Shown piece by piece: positions 1 to 7,440 of a stretch of DNA of 43,762 bases (position 1 is its first letter; the number at the start of each line of letters is the position of its first letter). Below the pieces are notes generated by a model. That model worked only from the letters and a program-made list of their open reading frames with translations. It was not told where the DNA came from and ran no database searches. The translations under genes and the position numbers were made by a program. The DNA is from an uncultured Christensenella sp. (GTDB taxonomy: Bacteria > Bacillota > Clostridia > Christensenellales > UBA1242), in contig CASFFJ010000068.1 of assembly GCA_949293915.1 (NCBI GenBank), positions 1-43,762 on the forward strand, read 5' to 3'.

Positions 1-2
1 CT

Positions 3-377
3 AATTTAGATAGGTATATCGGTTATGATTATTTCAAAGTTGACTATCCGCCTGAGAAAATTGATGATAAACAAATTTTAGATTTTTCTGTAAATCTTAC
101 TAAATCTGGCGCGGTAATTAGTTTTAACACCAGAAGAAACCAAGAATATTCAATCGTTAAATCTGTAAATAATAAAGAGATTATTATAAATCAAATAAAA
201 GAAAATTCGGGAAAATTCGAATATCTAGACCAAGATATATTTAGTTATGATGAAATTGAATATTTTATTAAATATTCAACCGCTATAAACGAAAAAATCA
301 TTATTAGACCAAAAGATTATTTAGTAGCATTATTAAATAATGAATTGTTAAATACTAAAAGAAAATGGTATGTATAA
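3..377 (+). CDS. C-terminal fragment of a protein, possibly a WYL-domain regulator
   Basis: An open frame enters from the left edge and ends at TAA 375-377, giving about 124 residues of a C-terminus. The fragment is charged and soluble-looking, with no membrane segment. The last 40 residues (an acidic stretch, then a hydrophobic strand and a basic helix ending KRKWYV) loosely resemble the C-terminal extension of WYL-type transcriptional regulators. That is only a shape resemblance; the diagnostic part would lie outside the window. The stop codon abuts the glmS stop codon on the other strand with no base between them. Confidence 0.4.
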   Translation, partial: NLDRYIGYDYFKVDYPPEKIDDKQILDFSVNLTKSGAVISFNTRRNQEYSIVKSVNNKEIIINQIKENSGKFEYLDQDIFSYDEIEYFIKYSTAINEKIIIRPKDYLVALLNNELLNTKRKWYV

Positions 378-2045
378 TCACTCTACTGTTACGCTTTTTG
401 CTAAATTCCTAGGCATATCCGGATTAAGACCATTATTGATTGCAATTTCATAGCTTAATTTTTGGAAAGGAATTATTGAAAATATTGCCAATAATTTATT
501 ATCAATTTGTATATTTTCTATATAGTTAGACATATCAATAAATACCCCATTTCTCGACTTGATTTCATTCATTGTGGTTAATAAACTTTCATTTTTATTA
601 GTGTTTAATGCTAAAACATAACTGTTCTCTTCAATCAATGAAAGTGTACCATGTTTTAACTCGCTAGCAAACATAGGAATTGTATAAATGTAATCAATTT
701 CCCTAATCTTTAAACTTGCTTCTAAAATTGTTAAATAATCTAGACCTTTGCCAATCAAAACTAAATGTTTAACATTGGTCAGTACATTTGCCAAATCACT
801 TACATCTATATCTTCAATATATTTTGTTAACATTTGATAAAAATTGTTTATGTCAATTTCATACTTTTTATCAATTAATTTATTAATAATATAAGCAAAT
901 GTAAACACCTGACACGAATAAGTCTTTGTACTAGCAACCGCCAATTCTTTACCTGCTTTTGTTAAAATTTTAAAATCAGCATAATTTGTTATTGTACTTT
1001 TATCTTCGTTTGTTATAACAAGTATTTTACCACCATATTGTTTTATTTCGCGTGCAATTTTGATACAATCAGCTGTTTCTCCACTTTGTGACACAATGAT
1101 ATGTAGATGATTTTTTTTAATTTTTTTGATATGATAATTAGATGCTAAATAACAATCAGCCTGTATTTTTGTGTATTCGTTAAACATCCATTCGCCCACT
1201 AAACAAGAATGATATGCAGTACCGCATCCTAATAATGTTAGTTTATTGAAATGTTTAAATATTTTTTTAAATTGTAATTTATTTATTGATAAATAAGTAT
1301 TTTTTATTGCAATAGCTGTCTCATCTATCTCTTTTAACATATAATGCGGATAATTTTTTAATTCTTGACTTTTTAATTTATTTTTATGTTCAACATATTT
1401 AATTTCATTAATTGATTTTATTTCATTGTTTTCTACCACAACAATATCACCATCTTTTAACGAATATAAATCACCATTTGGCAAACTATTTATGTCACTT
1501 GAAATATAAATTCCATCTTTGCTTTTTAGAATATGTAAAGGACTAAATTGTTTAACAGCATATAATTTGCCACTTTTATCGCCTATAATGAGCGAAAAAC
1601 TACCTTGTAAAATATCAAATAATTGTTTTATCTTTTCTAGATTAGAGCCATTTAAACTTTCTAATAGATTTGCAATAACTTCTGTATCCGTTTCTGAATT
1701 AAAATGATAGTTTTTATTGATTAAATCTTGCTTTATTAATTCAAAGTTATTAATAATACCATTATGCACAATAACAAACTCACCATTTTGGGAAATATGA
1801 GGGTGTGTGTTTTGTAAATTAACTCCACCATTTGTTGCCCATCTAGTATGACCAAATGCTATTCTAGAATATTTTTTTTGCTTAGGCAAATTATCAAGCG
1901 TTCCCACCGCTTTTACTATTTTGAATTCTGAACTAAAATATGCTATTCCACACGAATCATATCCTCTATATTGAAGAAGTTTTAAACCATTTTTAACTTC
2001 ATTGTATGCGTTACGCTCGCCTATATAACCATAAATTCCACACAT
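378..2045 (-). CDS. glmS: Glutamine--fructose-6-phosphate aminotransferase
   Basis: Makes glucosamine-6-phosphate from fructose-6-phosphate and glutamine, the first step toward UDP-GlcNAc for peptidoglycan. The N-terminus MCGIYGYIG supplies the Cys2 nucleophile of the class II glutamine amidotransferase domain. HTRWAT and HNGIINN follow in the same domain. Two SIS sugar-isomerase domains come next, with CGTAYHSC, SQSGETAD and AVASTKTY, and the C-terminus ends in the family pattern PRNLAKSVTVE. At 555 residues it is somewhat shorter than the usual 600. It starts 1 nt after murI, and its Shine-Dalgarno (AAAGGAGA) lies in the last codons of murI, so the two are probably translationally coupled. 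No room exists for a glmS ribozyme upstream. Confidence 0.95.
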   Translation of the reverse strand: MCGIYGYIGERNAYNEVKNGLKLLQYRGYDSCGIAYFSSEFKIVKAVGTLDNLPKQKKYSRIAFGHTRWATNGGVNLQNTHPHISQNGEFVIVHNGIINNFELIKQDLINKNYHFNSETDTEVIANLLESLNGSNLEKIKQLFDILQGSFSLIIGDKSGKLYAVKQFSPLHILKSKDGIYISSDINSLPNGDLYSLKDGDIVVVENNEIKSINEIKYVEHKNKLKSQELKNYPHYMLKEIDETAIAIKNTYLSINKLQFKKIFKHFNKLTLLGCGTAYHSCLVGEWMFNEYTKIQADCYLASNYHIKKIKKNHLHIIVSQSGETADCIKIAREIKQYGGKILVITNEDKSTITNYADFKILTKAGKELAVASTKTYSCQVFTFAYIINKLIDKKYEIDINNFYQMLTKYIEDIDVSDLANVLTNVKHLVLIGKGLDYLTILEASLKIREIDYIYTIPMFASELKHGTLSLIEENSYVLALNTNKNESLLTTMNEIKSRNGVFIDMSNYIENIQIDNKLLAIFSIIPFQKLSYEIAINNGLNPDMPRNLAKSVTVE

Positions 2046-2046
2046 A

Positions 2047-2751
2047 TTATTCTCCTTTAACTAATTTCATCATTAAATCAATATAACTTTTGCTTTGTCT
2101 TGAAGTTATAAACTTTATATTTATATCAGTTGTACTTTCCATTATTATGTCGTTTAATATAAATTCACTATTGCGATAAATTTTTGTTTTTGGGCAATAT
2201 TTACAAAAAATATCATACACCAATTCATAATGCGTGCAACCCAGCACAAATTCTTCTAAATTATTTAGTTGATATTTTAATATATGTTTTTTTATAATTT
2301 TGTCTAATAATGATTTATCGAAAATATGTTTTTCAATTTGTGTAGCAAGTGTACTATCTGCTATAACTTCATAATTCTTAAGATTTTTCTTAGACAAACT
2401 TGTTGCAAGATACACTTTATCTGTAATAAATCGCATAGTCATTATTGTGTTTGTGTTTTCAATCAATGTTGATGCCGTATTGCAAGCTATTATGATTTTA
2501 TCAACATTAAATTTGTTTTCTAATAAAGAGATTATTCCGTTTAACCGTTTTTTTAATTTTGATTTAGAGCGTTTGCCGTATGGCATAAAATCGTTGTCAG
2601 CAAAATAAATGTAATTACCACCATTTTTGATAAGCTGTTTTAAAATACTAATACCACCAATTCCACTATCTATAAGAGCAATGGTATGACCAATTTTTTT
2701 AAACATATTATAATTTATGATTTTGTAGAAATATTGTTTAATCTCTTGCAT
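2047..2751 (-). CDS. murI: Glutamate racemase
   Basis: Interconverts L- and D-glutamate to supply D-Glu for peptidoglycan. Visible family motifs are ALIDSGIGG near the N-terminus, the first catalytic Cys in IACNTAS and the second in LGCTHYEL. The start is uncertain. The upstream ATG (2751) adds 15 residues not usual for the family; the ATG at 2706 gives MFKKIGHTIALIDSG and about 219 residues. Neither has a Shine-Dalgarno, but a TAAAAT box ends 6 nt before the upstream ATG, fitting a leaderless start. It is first in a murI-glmS operon and divergent from rpsT, whose -35 box overlaps the first murI codon. Confidence 0.9.
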   Translation of the reverse strand: MQEIKQYFYKIINYNMFKKIGHTIALIDSGIGGISILKQLIKNGGNYIYFADNDFMPYGKRSKSKLKKRLNGIISLLENKFNVDKIIIACNTASTLIENTNTIMTMRFITDKVYLATSLSKKNLKNYEVIADSTLATQIEKHIFDKSLLDKIIKKHILKYQLNNLEEFVLGCTHYELVYDIFCKYCPKTKIYRNSEFILNDIIMESTTDINIKFITSRQSKSYIDLMMKLVKGE

Positions 2752-2774
2752 TTTTTTATTTTATTTGATATAAT
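2746..2774 (+). promoter_or_regulatory. Promoter of rpsT
   Basis: TTGCAT (2746-2751), 17-nt spacer, TATAAT (2769-2774) with an extended TGA just before it. The predicted start is near 2781, leaving a leader of about 16 nt with GGAGG at 2787-2791. Confidence 0.7.
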
Positions 2775-2796
2775 ATAAATCGAAATGGAGGTTTGT

Positions 2797-3048
2797 ATGG
2801 CTAATATTAAATCAGCAAAAAAGAGAATTGATGTTATCAATAGACAAACATTAGAAAATAAATCATATAAGAGCAAAATTGCTACTTGGGTTAAAAAATA
2901 TAAAACTGCTGTTGATAATAAAGATGATAATGCTTCTAGCATTTTGAATGAAACATTTTCATTAATTGATTCTGCTGTATCTAAAGGCATTTTGCAAAAA
3001 GCTACTGCTAATAGAAAAAAAGCAAGATTAAGTGTATATGGTAAATAA
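2797..3048 (+). CDS. rpsT: 30S ribosomal protein S20
   Basis: Primary 16S rRNA-binding protein of the small subunit. MANIKSAKKRIDVINR is the typical basic N-terminal helix, and the whole 83-residue protein is Lys-rich and helical, the normal family size. An in-frame ATG at 2785 is part of the Shine-Dalgarno region (GGAGG, 2787-2791), so the ATG at 2797 is the start. It is a single-gene unit with its own promoter and terminator, running against the general minus-strand direction, and divergent from murI. Confidence 0.95.
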   Translation: MANIKSAKKRIDVINRQTLENKSYKSKIATWVKKYKTAVDNKDDNASSILNETFSLIDSAVSKGILQKATANRKKARLSVYGK

Positions 3049-3080
3049 AAATAAGTGAAGAATTTATCACTTATTTTTTT
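3047..3080. terminator. Bidirectional terminator between rpsT and the YgjP-like gene
   Basis: Stem AATAAGTGA (3050-3058) with TCACTTATT (3067-3075), followed by a long T run on the plus strand and by four T on the minus strand. It can serve both convergent genes. Confidence 0.8.
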
Positions 3081-3109
3081 ATTTTATTCTTTAATAAACT
3101 TTTATTAAA

Positions 3110-3760
3110 TTATAAAAAATCAACTAGTTGCCTATTAAGTTTTAACCATTTTTCACATTGCTTGTATTCTGGCATTATTTTTTTTATCAACATATAAAAT
3201 TTTTTGCTATGGTTTTTAATTATTGTATGTGATAATTCGTGAATAATGATATAATCAACGACATTTTTTGGGCATAACACAAGTTTGTATGTGAAATTGA
3301 GATTGTTGTTTGTGCTACACGACCCCCACCTAGTCTTAGCACTAGTAATTCGTATAGAGTTATACTTAAAATTATATAACTTAGATAATTTAAGCACTCT
3401 ATCATTTATATAATTATGTGCAAAATTTTTTAAAAATTCTATTAATTTTTCTTGCGAATTTCTGCTTGGAATATAAATGTAATTATTTAATAAAGCAACT
3501 CTATTTTTATCTGTCATAATAATTTGATAACTATTTGATACTAATTCCAGCCTTTCTCCATCACGGAAGTTAATTGTTCTCGTATTATGCTTTATCTCGT
3601 TTAATTTAGTTTGTATCCAATGCTGTTTTTTTATAAGAAAATCATTTATCTGTTTATCCTTACAAAACAAAGGCGCACGGACAATCAATTCCGCCTGCCT
3701 TGTTATAATTATTGATATAGTATGTCTATTTGACCTTATTATCTTAGTTGGCGTAATCAT
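3110..3760 (-). CDS. YgjP-like (DUF45/WLM) zinc metallopeptidase-type protein
   Basis: A 216-residue protein of the YgjP-like metal-dependent hydrolase family. The C-terminal half has the family pattern RWGSCS, then IIHELSH with the HExxH zinc site, then HSKKFY, where the His probably completes the site. The N-terminal half is a beta-rich region carrying basic residues. Substrate and role are not established for the family. It starts 2 nt after the holA stop and is last in the comEC-holA-ygjP unit. Confidence 0.85.
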   Translation of the reverse strand: MITPTKIIRSNRHTISIIITRQAELIVRAPLFCKDKQINDFLIKKQHWIQTKLNEIKHNTRTINFRDGERLELVSNSYQIIMTDKNRVALLNNYIYIPSRNSQEKLIEFLKNFAHNYINDRVLKLSKLYNFKYNSIRITSAKTRWGSCSTNNNLNFTYKLVLCPKNVVDYIIIHELSHTIIKNHSKKFYMLIKKIMPEYKQCEKWLKLNRQLVDFL

Positions 3761-3762
3761 AA

Positions 3763-4677
3763 TTAAAAAATTAGCTCGTAAAGTGCGTTATATACACTAA
3801 TCTTACCTGATTTTATTAAATAATCTAACTCTATATATTTTTGATAAAGATTGATGTAATATTTAATACCATTTTTAGCAATATACTCTCTCGATTTCTT
3901 TATAGCATAAGGTTTAATATTTAATATTTTGGATAATTCGTTATCATTCTTGTTTAATGCGATATATTCCATTCGTCTAAAATATTTACCCATAAACATA
4001 AAAATCTCAGTGTATGAATTTGATTTATCTAACATACTCATTATTTGTTGATATTTAGCATAATCTTTATTGTCAATTGCGTTTGTGAGCATAAATATTG
4101 CATAACTAGTATTATCAGAAACTAAATTAGCAACAATAGAATGTGTAATAATTTTATCATCTTTTGTATAACAAATAAGTTTATTTAATTCAGATGTTAT
4201 ATTTGTCATATCTTGATCACACATATCTATTAAATATTCCATAGCAGGTTCTTCAATAGACAGATTATTTTTCGCTAATTCATTTAAAATATATTTATTA
4301 ATATCAATTCTATCTAATTTTGAGCAGTCTATTATTTCTGCGTTTTTTATCTTTTCGTTATTAGTTACTAATACTAAATAGTTTGATGAAGCAAAATCAT
4401 ATTTATTTATAAAATCAACTATTTCTGGACGTAAATCAGTGATATATATCAATCTGTAATCATTATTAAAAGGAAGTGTATCTAAAATTGTATTTAATTC
4501 ATCAGTCTTTACCCTACTGCCATCTATACTAGCAAAATTAAACTCTTCAAATGCTTTTATAGTCATAGTTTTTAACTTATTAATTGCTTGCTTAATCAAG
4601 AAAAAATCATCCCCAATTATGGTGTAAATTTGTTTTATTCCTTGTTGTAAAGATTTATTTAATTCTATAAAACGCAT
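3763..4677 (-). CDS. holA: DNA polymerase III delta subunit
   Basis: The clamp-loader subunit that opens the beta sliding clamp. At 304 residues it is close to the family's usual 330-340. It shows the expected layout: an N-terminal region with YTIIGDDFFLIKQAI, a divergent P-loop-less AAA-like domain, a small helical lid, and a C-terminal collar domain ending NALYELIF. The position directly after comEC is the usual one in Bacillota. No sequence feature suggests a different role. Confidence 0.88.
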   Translation of the reverse strand: MRFIELNKSLQQGIKQIYTIIGDDFFLIKQAINKLKTMTIKAFEEFNFASIDGSRVKTDELNTILDTLPFNNDYRLIYITDLRPEIVDFINKYDFASSNYLVLVTNNEKIKNAEIIDCSKLDRIDINKYILNELAKNNLSIEEPAMEYLIDMCDQDMTNITSELNKLICYTKDDKIITHSIVANLVSDNTSYAIFMLTNAIDNKDYAKYQQIMSMLDKSNSYTEIFMFMGKYFRRMEYIALNKNDNELSKILNIKPYAIKKSREYIAKNGIKYYINLYQKYIELDYLIKSGKISVYNALYELIF

Positions 4678-4695
4678 TAATATTCCTTAATTATA

Positions 4696-6216
4696 CTATA
4701 CCACAAGTCCTATAAAAAGTAAAGCAACAATTGGCAAAGTTACAAAAATTCTATTTTTCCTATCTGCTACACACATTCTGCCTATCAAAAGTAAGAAAAT
4801 GAAATAACACAAAATTGATGGATAATCTACAGATATTGTTGTGAGATTTGCAAAAGATAAATTACCTAATATATTTGAAATGAGTGTTATTAAATCCATA
4901 ATTGGATTTATGATTTTTAATAAATAGGTAACATATGGCACAATCAAAGACACAAATGATAACAAATAAAAAACAACAAAACATAGTGTGAACAATGGAA
5001 TTATTATGATATTAGAAAATATTGATATCAAATTAAAATTTTTGAAGAAATAAGCCATTATAAATGTCAGTGCTACCATTGTCGCACTACTAACTGATAT
5101 GCTTTCAACAAGCCATTTAGGTGATTTTGTGTGTGATAATGCTCGTTTAATTGGTCTATATAACATAATTATACCCAGCACACACGAAAAACTCATAAGT
5201 GAACTGATATCGTAAACAAACAATGGATTGATTATAAAACATAAAATACCAGACAGAGACACTGCGCACAAACTATCATATCTTCTATAACACATTTGAG
5301 CTACAAGCATCATAATCGACATAATACACGCACGTATAACAGATACTGAAAAATTACATAAATACGAATAAAACAACAGAACAATAATTATTAATATAAG
5401 TTGTAGAATATTTGGTGCCTTTAATTTGCGTAATACAAATAAAAGTATAGTTATAATAAGTGTAACATTCAAACCAGATACAGCCAATAAATGCGCCACG
5501 CCAGATAATTTAAATGAAACCTTGTGAGTCTCTGTAAGCATTGCGGTATCGCCAAAAAGTGATGAATACGCTAATTCTAAATTTTCATTTGTCAATCCAT
5601 ACGACAAATTATTGTAGATTTTATTTTTGATTTTTTCTGCAAAAGTTGTATCATAATCTATAATAGTTACATCTTCCATTAAACAAGATGCTGTATAACG
5701 CAAGTCTTTTGCAAATAATGTTGAATTAGGGATATCGCCCGACATAATATCGTTATGATAGAAATTGTAAACATTAAAATTTATTACACTGCCAATTTCT
5801 ATACTCTCATACAATTTTTCATCATCATAAATATAAATTATTAGGTTAAAATCTTGTTTTTCGTGATTGATGATACAATCATCTGCATAAACGGATAAGT
5901 AATCATCATTAGCTCGTTTAGTATAGAAAACTCGCGCTTGAATTGTACTAGGCTTTTCTATAAATTCATTATCTTTAAATGGATTAACAGCCAACAGAAA
6001 AATTCCGCCACCAATTATACAAGATATTAACGGAATAAGTAAATATTTAATCTTACGTTTAATTATGGCATATGCAATTAATATTATAATAACAATAATA
6101 GTTATTACAATTGTCACTATTGTTTTCTTAATAATATAAAATACAAAAAGACTTCCTAATAATAGGAACAAGAAAATCATCCATAATGGTCGATAATTAA
6201 ACCATCTCTCTTTCAC
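4696..6216 (-). CDS. comEC: ComEC/Rec2-type membrane channel protein lacking the metallo-beta-lactamase domain
   Basis: ComEC forms the inner-membrane channel for single-stranded DNA in natural transformation. This copy has 506 residues: N-terminal membrane helices (about 10-80), the soluble DUF4131/OB-like region (about 90-200), and the Competence domain with HLLAVSGLNV (about 240) and SVSVIRACIMS (about 290), followed by some ten hydrophobic helices. It ends in the membrane. The C-terminal metallo-beta-lactamase nuclease domain found in the roughly 750-residue relatives is missing. The start is a GTG with no Shine-Dalgarno, lying 6 nt after an extended -10 box (TGATATAAT), which suggests a leaderless mRNA. 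Confidence 0.88.
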   Translation of the reverse strand: MKERWFNYRPLWMIFLFLLLGSLFVFYIIKKTIVTIVITIIVIIILIAYAIIKRKIKYLLIPLISCIIGGGIFLLAVNPFKDNEFIEKPSTIQARVFYTKRANDDYLSVYADDCIINHEKQDFNLIIYIYDDEKLYESIEIGSVINFNVYNFYHNDIMSGDIPNSTLFAKDLRYTASCLMEDVTIIDYDTTFAEKIKNKIYNNLSYGLTNENLELAYSSLFGDTAMLTETHKVSFKLSGVAHLLAVSGLNVTLIITILLFVLRKLKAPNILQLILIIIVLLFYSYLCNFSVSVIRACIMSIMMLVAQMCYRRYDSLCAVSLSGILCFIINPLFVYDISSLMSFSCVLGIIMLYRPIKRALSHTKSPKWLVESISVSSATMVALTFIMAYFFKNFNLISIFSNIIIIPLFTLCFVVFYLLSFVSLIVPYVTYLLKIINPIMDLITLISNILGNLSFANLTTISVDYPSILCYFIFLLLIGRMCVADRKNRIFVTLPIVALLFIGLVV

Positions 6217-6222
6217 ACTGAG

Positions 6223-6251
6223 ATTATATCATAAATTAATGTAAAATTAAA
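6223..6251 (-). promoter_or_regulatory. Promoter of the comEC-holA-ygjP unit
   Basis: Extended -10 TGATATAAT (hexamer at 6223-6228) and a poor -35 (TTTAAT, 6246-6251) at 17 nt. The -10 ends 6 nt before the GTG of comEC, so transcription would begin at or next to the start codon. It is divergent from the tRNA-Glu promoter. Confidence 0.55.
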
Positions 6252-6299
6252 TACTAATTTAATTAAAAATAAAATTTAATATAAATTTTTAAAAAATGC

Positions 6300-6328
6300 T
6301 TGTATTAATTAAAGTTTTATGTTATTAT
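6300..6328 (+). promoter_or_regulatory. Promoter of tRNA-Glu
   Basis: TTGTAT (6300-6305), 17-nt spacer, TATTAT (6323-6328) with an upstream TGT. The predicted start near 6335 is about 13 nt before the tRNA. Confidence 0.6.
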
Positions 6329-6347
6329 ATCAAAGTCTAAGCAATAT

Positions 6348-6422
6348 GCCCTTATAGTCTAGCGGTTAGGACGCGACCCTCTCACGGTTGAGACTGGGGT
6401 TCGATTCCCCATAAGGGTACCA
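6348..6422 (+). tRNA. tRNA-Glu (anticodon CTC)
   Basis: A 75-nt cloverleaf. The acceptor arms GCCCTTA and TAAGGGT pair with a terminal G-U. The anticodon stem is CGACC/GGTTG with loop CTCTCAC, which places CTC at the anticodon. The T arm is GGGG-TTCGATT-CCCC. The 3' CCA is encoded. It reads GAG. It is alone, on the strand opposite most genes. The T run at 6463-6471 downstream has no convincing stem before it. Confidence 0.95.
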
Positions 6423-6606
6423 ATATTAAAATTGATGACATAAAACCAAGCCAGAACTACTGTCTTTTTTTTAACTTTCAATACATATCACAATTATGAA
6501 ATCTTATATTAAATGATTAAATTATTTATAATCTAACATATAGTTAAATGATATTAAATTTGAATTTGATAATAATGACTAATAAAATTTTATTTTATTG
6601 TTAAGA
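6423..6606. other. Non-coding gap after tRNA-Glu
   Basis: AT-rich sequence with a run of eight or more T near 6463-6471. Only a 4-bp GACA/TGTC pairing precedes it, too weak to call a terminator. I see no gene or repeat here. Confidence 0.5.
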
Positions 6607-7305
6607 TTATTTAATTTGTGTATTTAAATATTTTAAAATATTAGGATATTTTTCAATCAATTGATAATATTTACGTTTTTTATGCAATCCATCAAATAAT
6701 AAATATAATCCGATTCCTAAAATAATCAGTCCAACTGCCACACCTAATATACCATTATATAAAGCCACGTTTGGAACAGGAGTTTGTGATAAAAGTGCGA
6801 TTTGAGTTAAGACTAAGTTATTAAACGCGGTGGCAAAATTGGTTAATTTGTATTGCTTAATTAACATTGTTTTACCTTTGGCACGTATTACTCCCCATAG
6901 CGACATAGCTATGCTGTAAGTTGCAAAAGCAGCAATGGCAATTGCAATTATTAGATTATAATTAGTATTAGATGGATAGAAAATTTGGAAAACTGAATAT
7001 GCAATATAAAATAAACTAGATAAAGCTAACATTGTTCCACCACGTATATAGTACTGAATATCCTTAATATTATCTTTATTTCTCATCAAACCACGACTGC
7101 AATTATTTTTAACATAGGCGATGAATATACTATATATTGCGATAGCTATAAGGAACCAGGATTTAAATACTAAACCAACTATAATTTTAAAGAAAAAATA
7201 AAATAAGTTTTTTAATAACGCTAACTTACCATAAACAATTATTTTCTTTTTCTCTGGAATACTCCTAAATTTCCTAATTAAATTCCACATATAGCAAAAA
7301 AACAT
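6607..7305 (-). CDS. Hypothetical multi-pass membrane protein
   Basis: I do not recognise this family. The 232-residue protein is basic at the N-terminus (RKFRSIPEKKK), then has about five hydrophobic segments near residues 40-64, 86-108, 115-138, 155-171 and 180-206. It ends in a basic soluble tail of about 25 residues, and there is no cleavable signal peptide. It stands alone, with its own promoter, between tRNA-Glu and the proS terminator, so context gives no functional hint. The ATG at 7305 has no Shine-Dalgarno. A TATAAT box (7313-7318) ends 7 nt upstream, and a better spaced promoter lies at 7341-7369. Confidence 0.75.
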   Translation of the reverse strand: MFFCYMWNLIRKFRSIPEKKKIIVYGKLALLKNLFYFFFKIIVGLVFKSWFLIAIAIYSIFIAYVKNNCSRGLMRNKDNIKDIQYYIRGGTMLALSSLFYIAYSVFQIFYPSNTNYNLIIAIAIAAFATYSIAMSLWGVIRAKGKTMLIKQYKLTNFATAFNNLVLTQIALLSQTPVPNVALYNGILGVAVGLIILGIGLYLLFDGLHKKRKYYQLIEKYPNILKYLNTQIK

Positions 7306-7340
7306 AATCCATATTATAATATATGAATTTAGTTAACTAT

Positions 7341-7369
7341 ATTTTAACAAATACATATCAATTTGTCTA
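7341..7369 (-). promoter_or_regulatory. Promoter of the orphan membrane protein
   Basis: TAGACA (7364-7369), 17-nt spacer, TAAAAT (7341-7346) preceded by TGT. This would give a leader of about 28 nt. A TATAAT at 7313-7318, closer to the gene, is an alternative. Confidence 0.45.
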
Positions 7370-7374
7370 TATTT

Positions 7375-7406
7375 TTTAAAAAAAATCTGTCGATTAAGAC
7401 AGATTT
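7375..7406 (-). terminator. Terminator of the asp23-nusB-xseAB-proS operon
   Basis: Stem AAATCTGTC (minus strand, from 7406) with GACAGATTT, 6-nt loop, then a run of eight or so T in the minus direction. It lies 35 nt after the proS stop. Confidence 0.85.
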
Positions 7407-7440
7407 ATAATCATTAACATAAAATTAAGATTTTACAATA

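Noticed and set aside
2046..2120. Possible glmS ribozyme or riboswitch before glmS
   Set aside because: Only 1 nt separates murI from glmS and the Shine-Dalgarno is inside murI; no leader exists.
6423..6475. Terminator after tRNA-Glu
   Set aside because: There is a T run, but only a 4-bp stem with a long loop precedes it; not strong enough to call.
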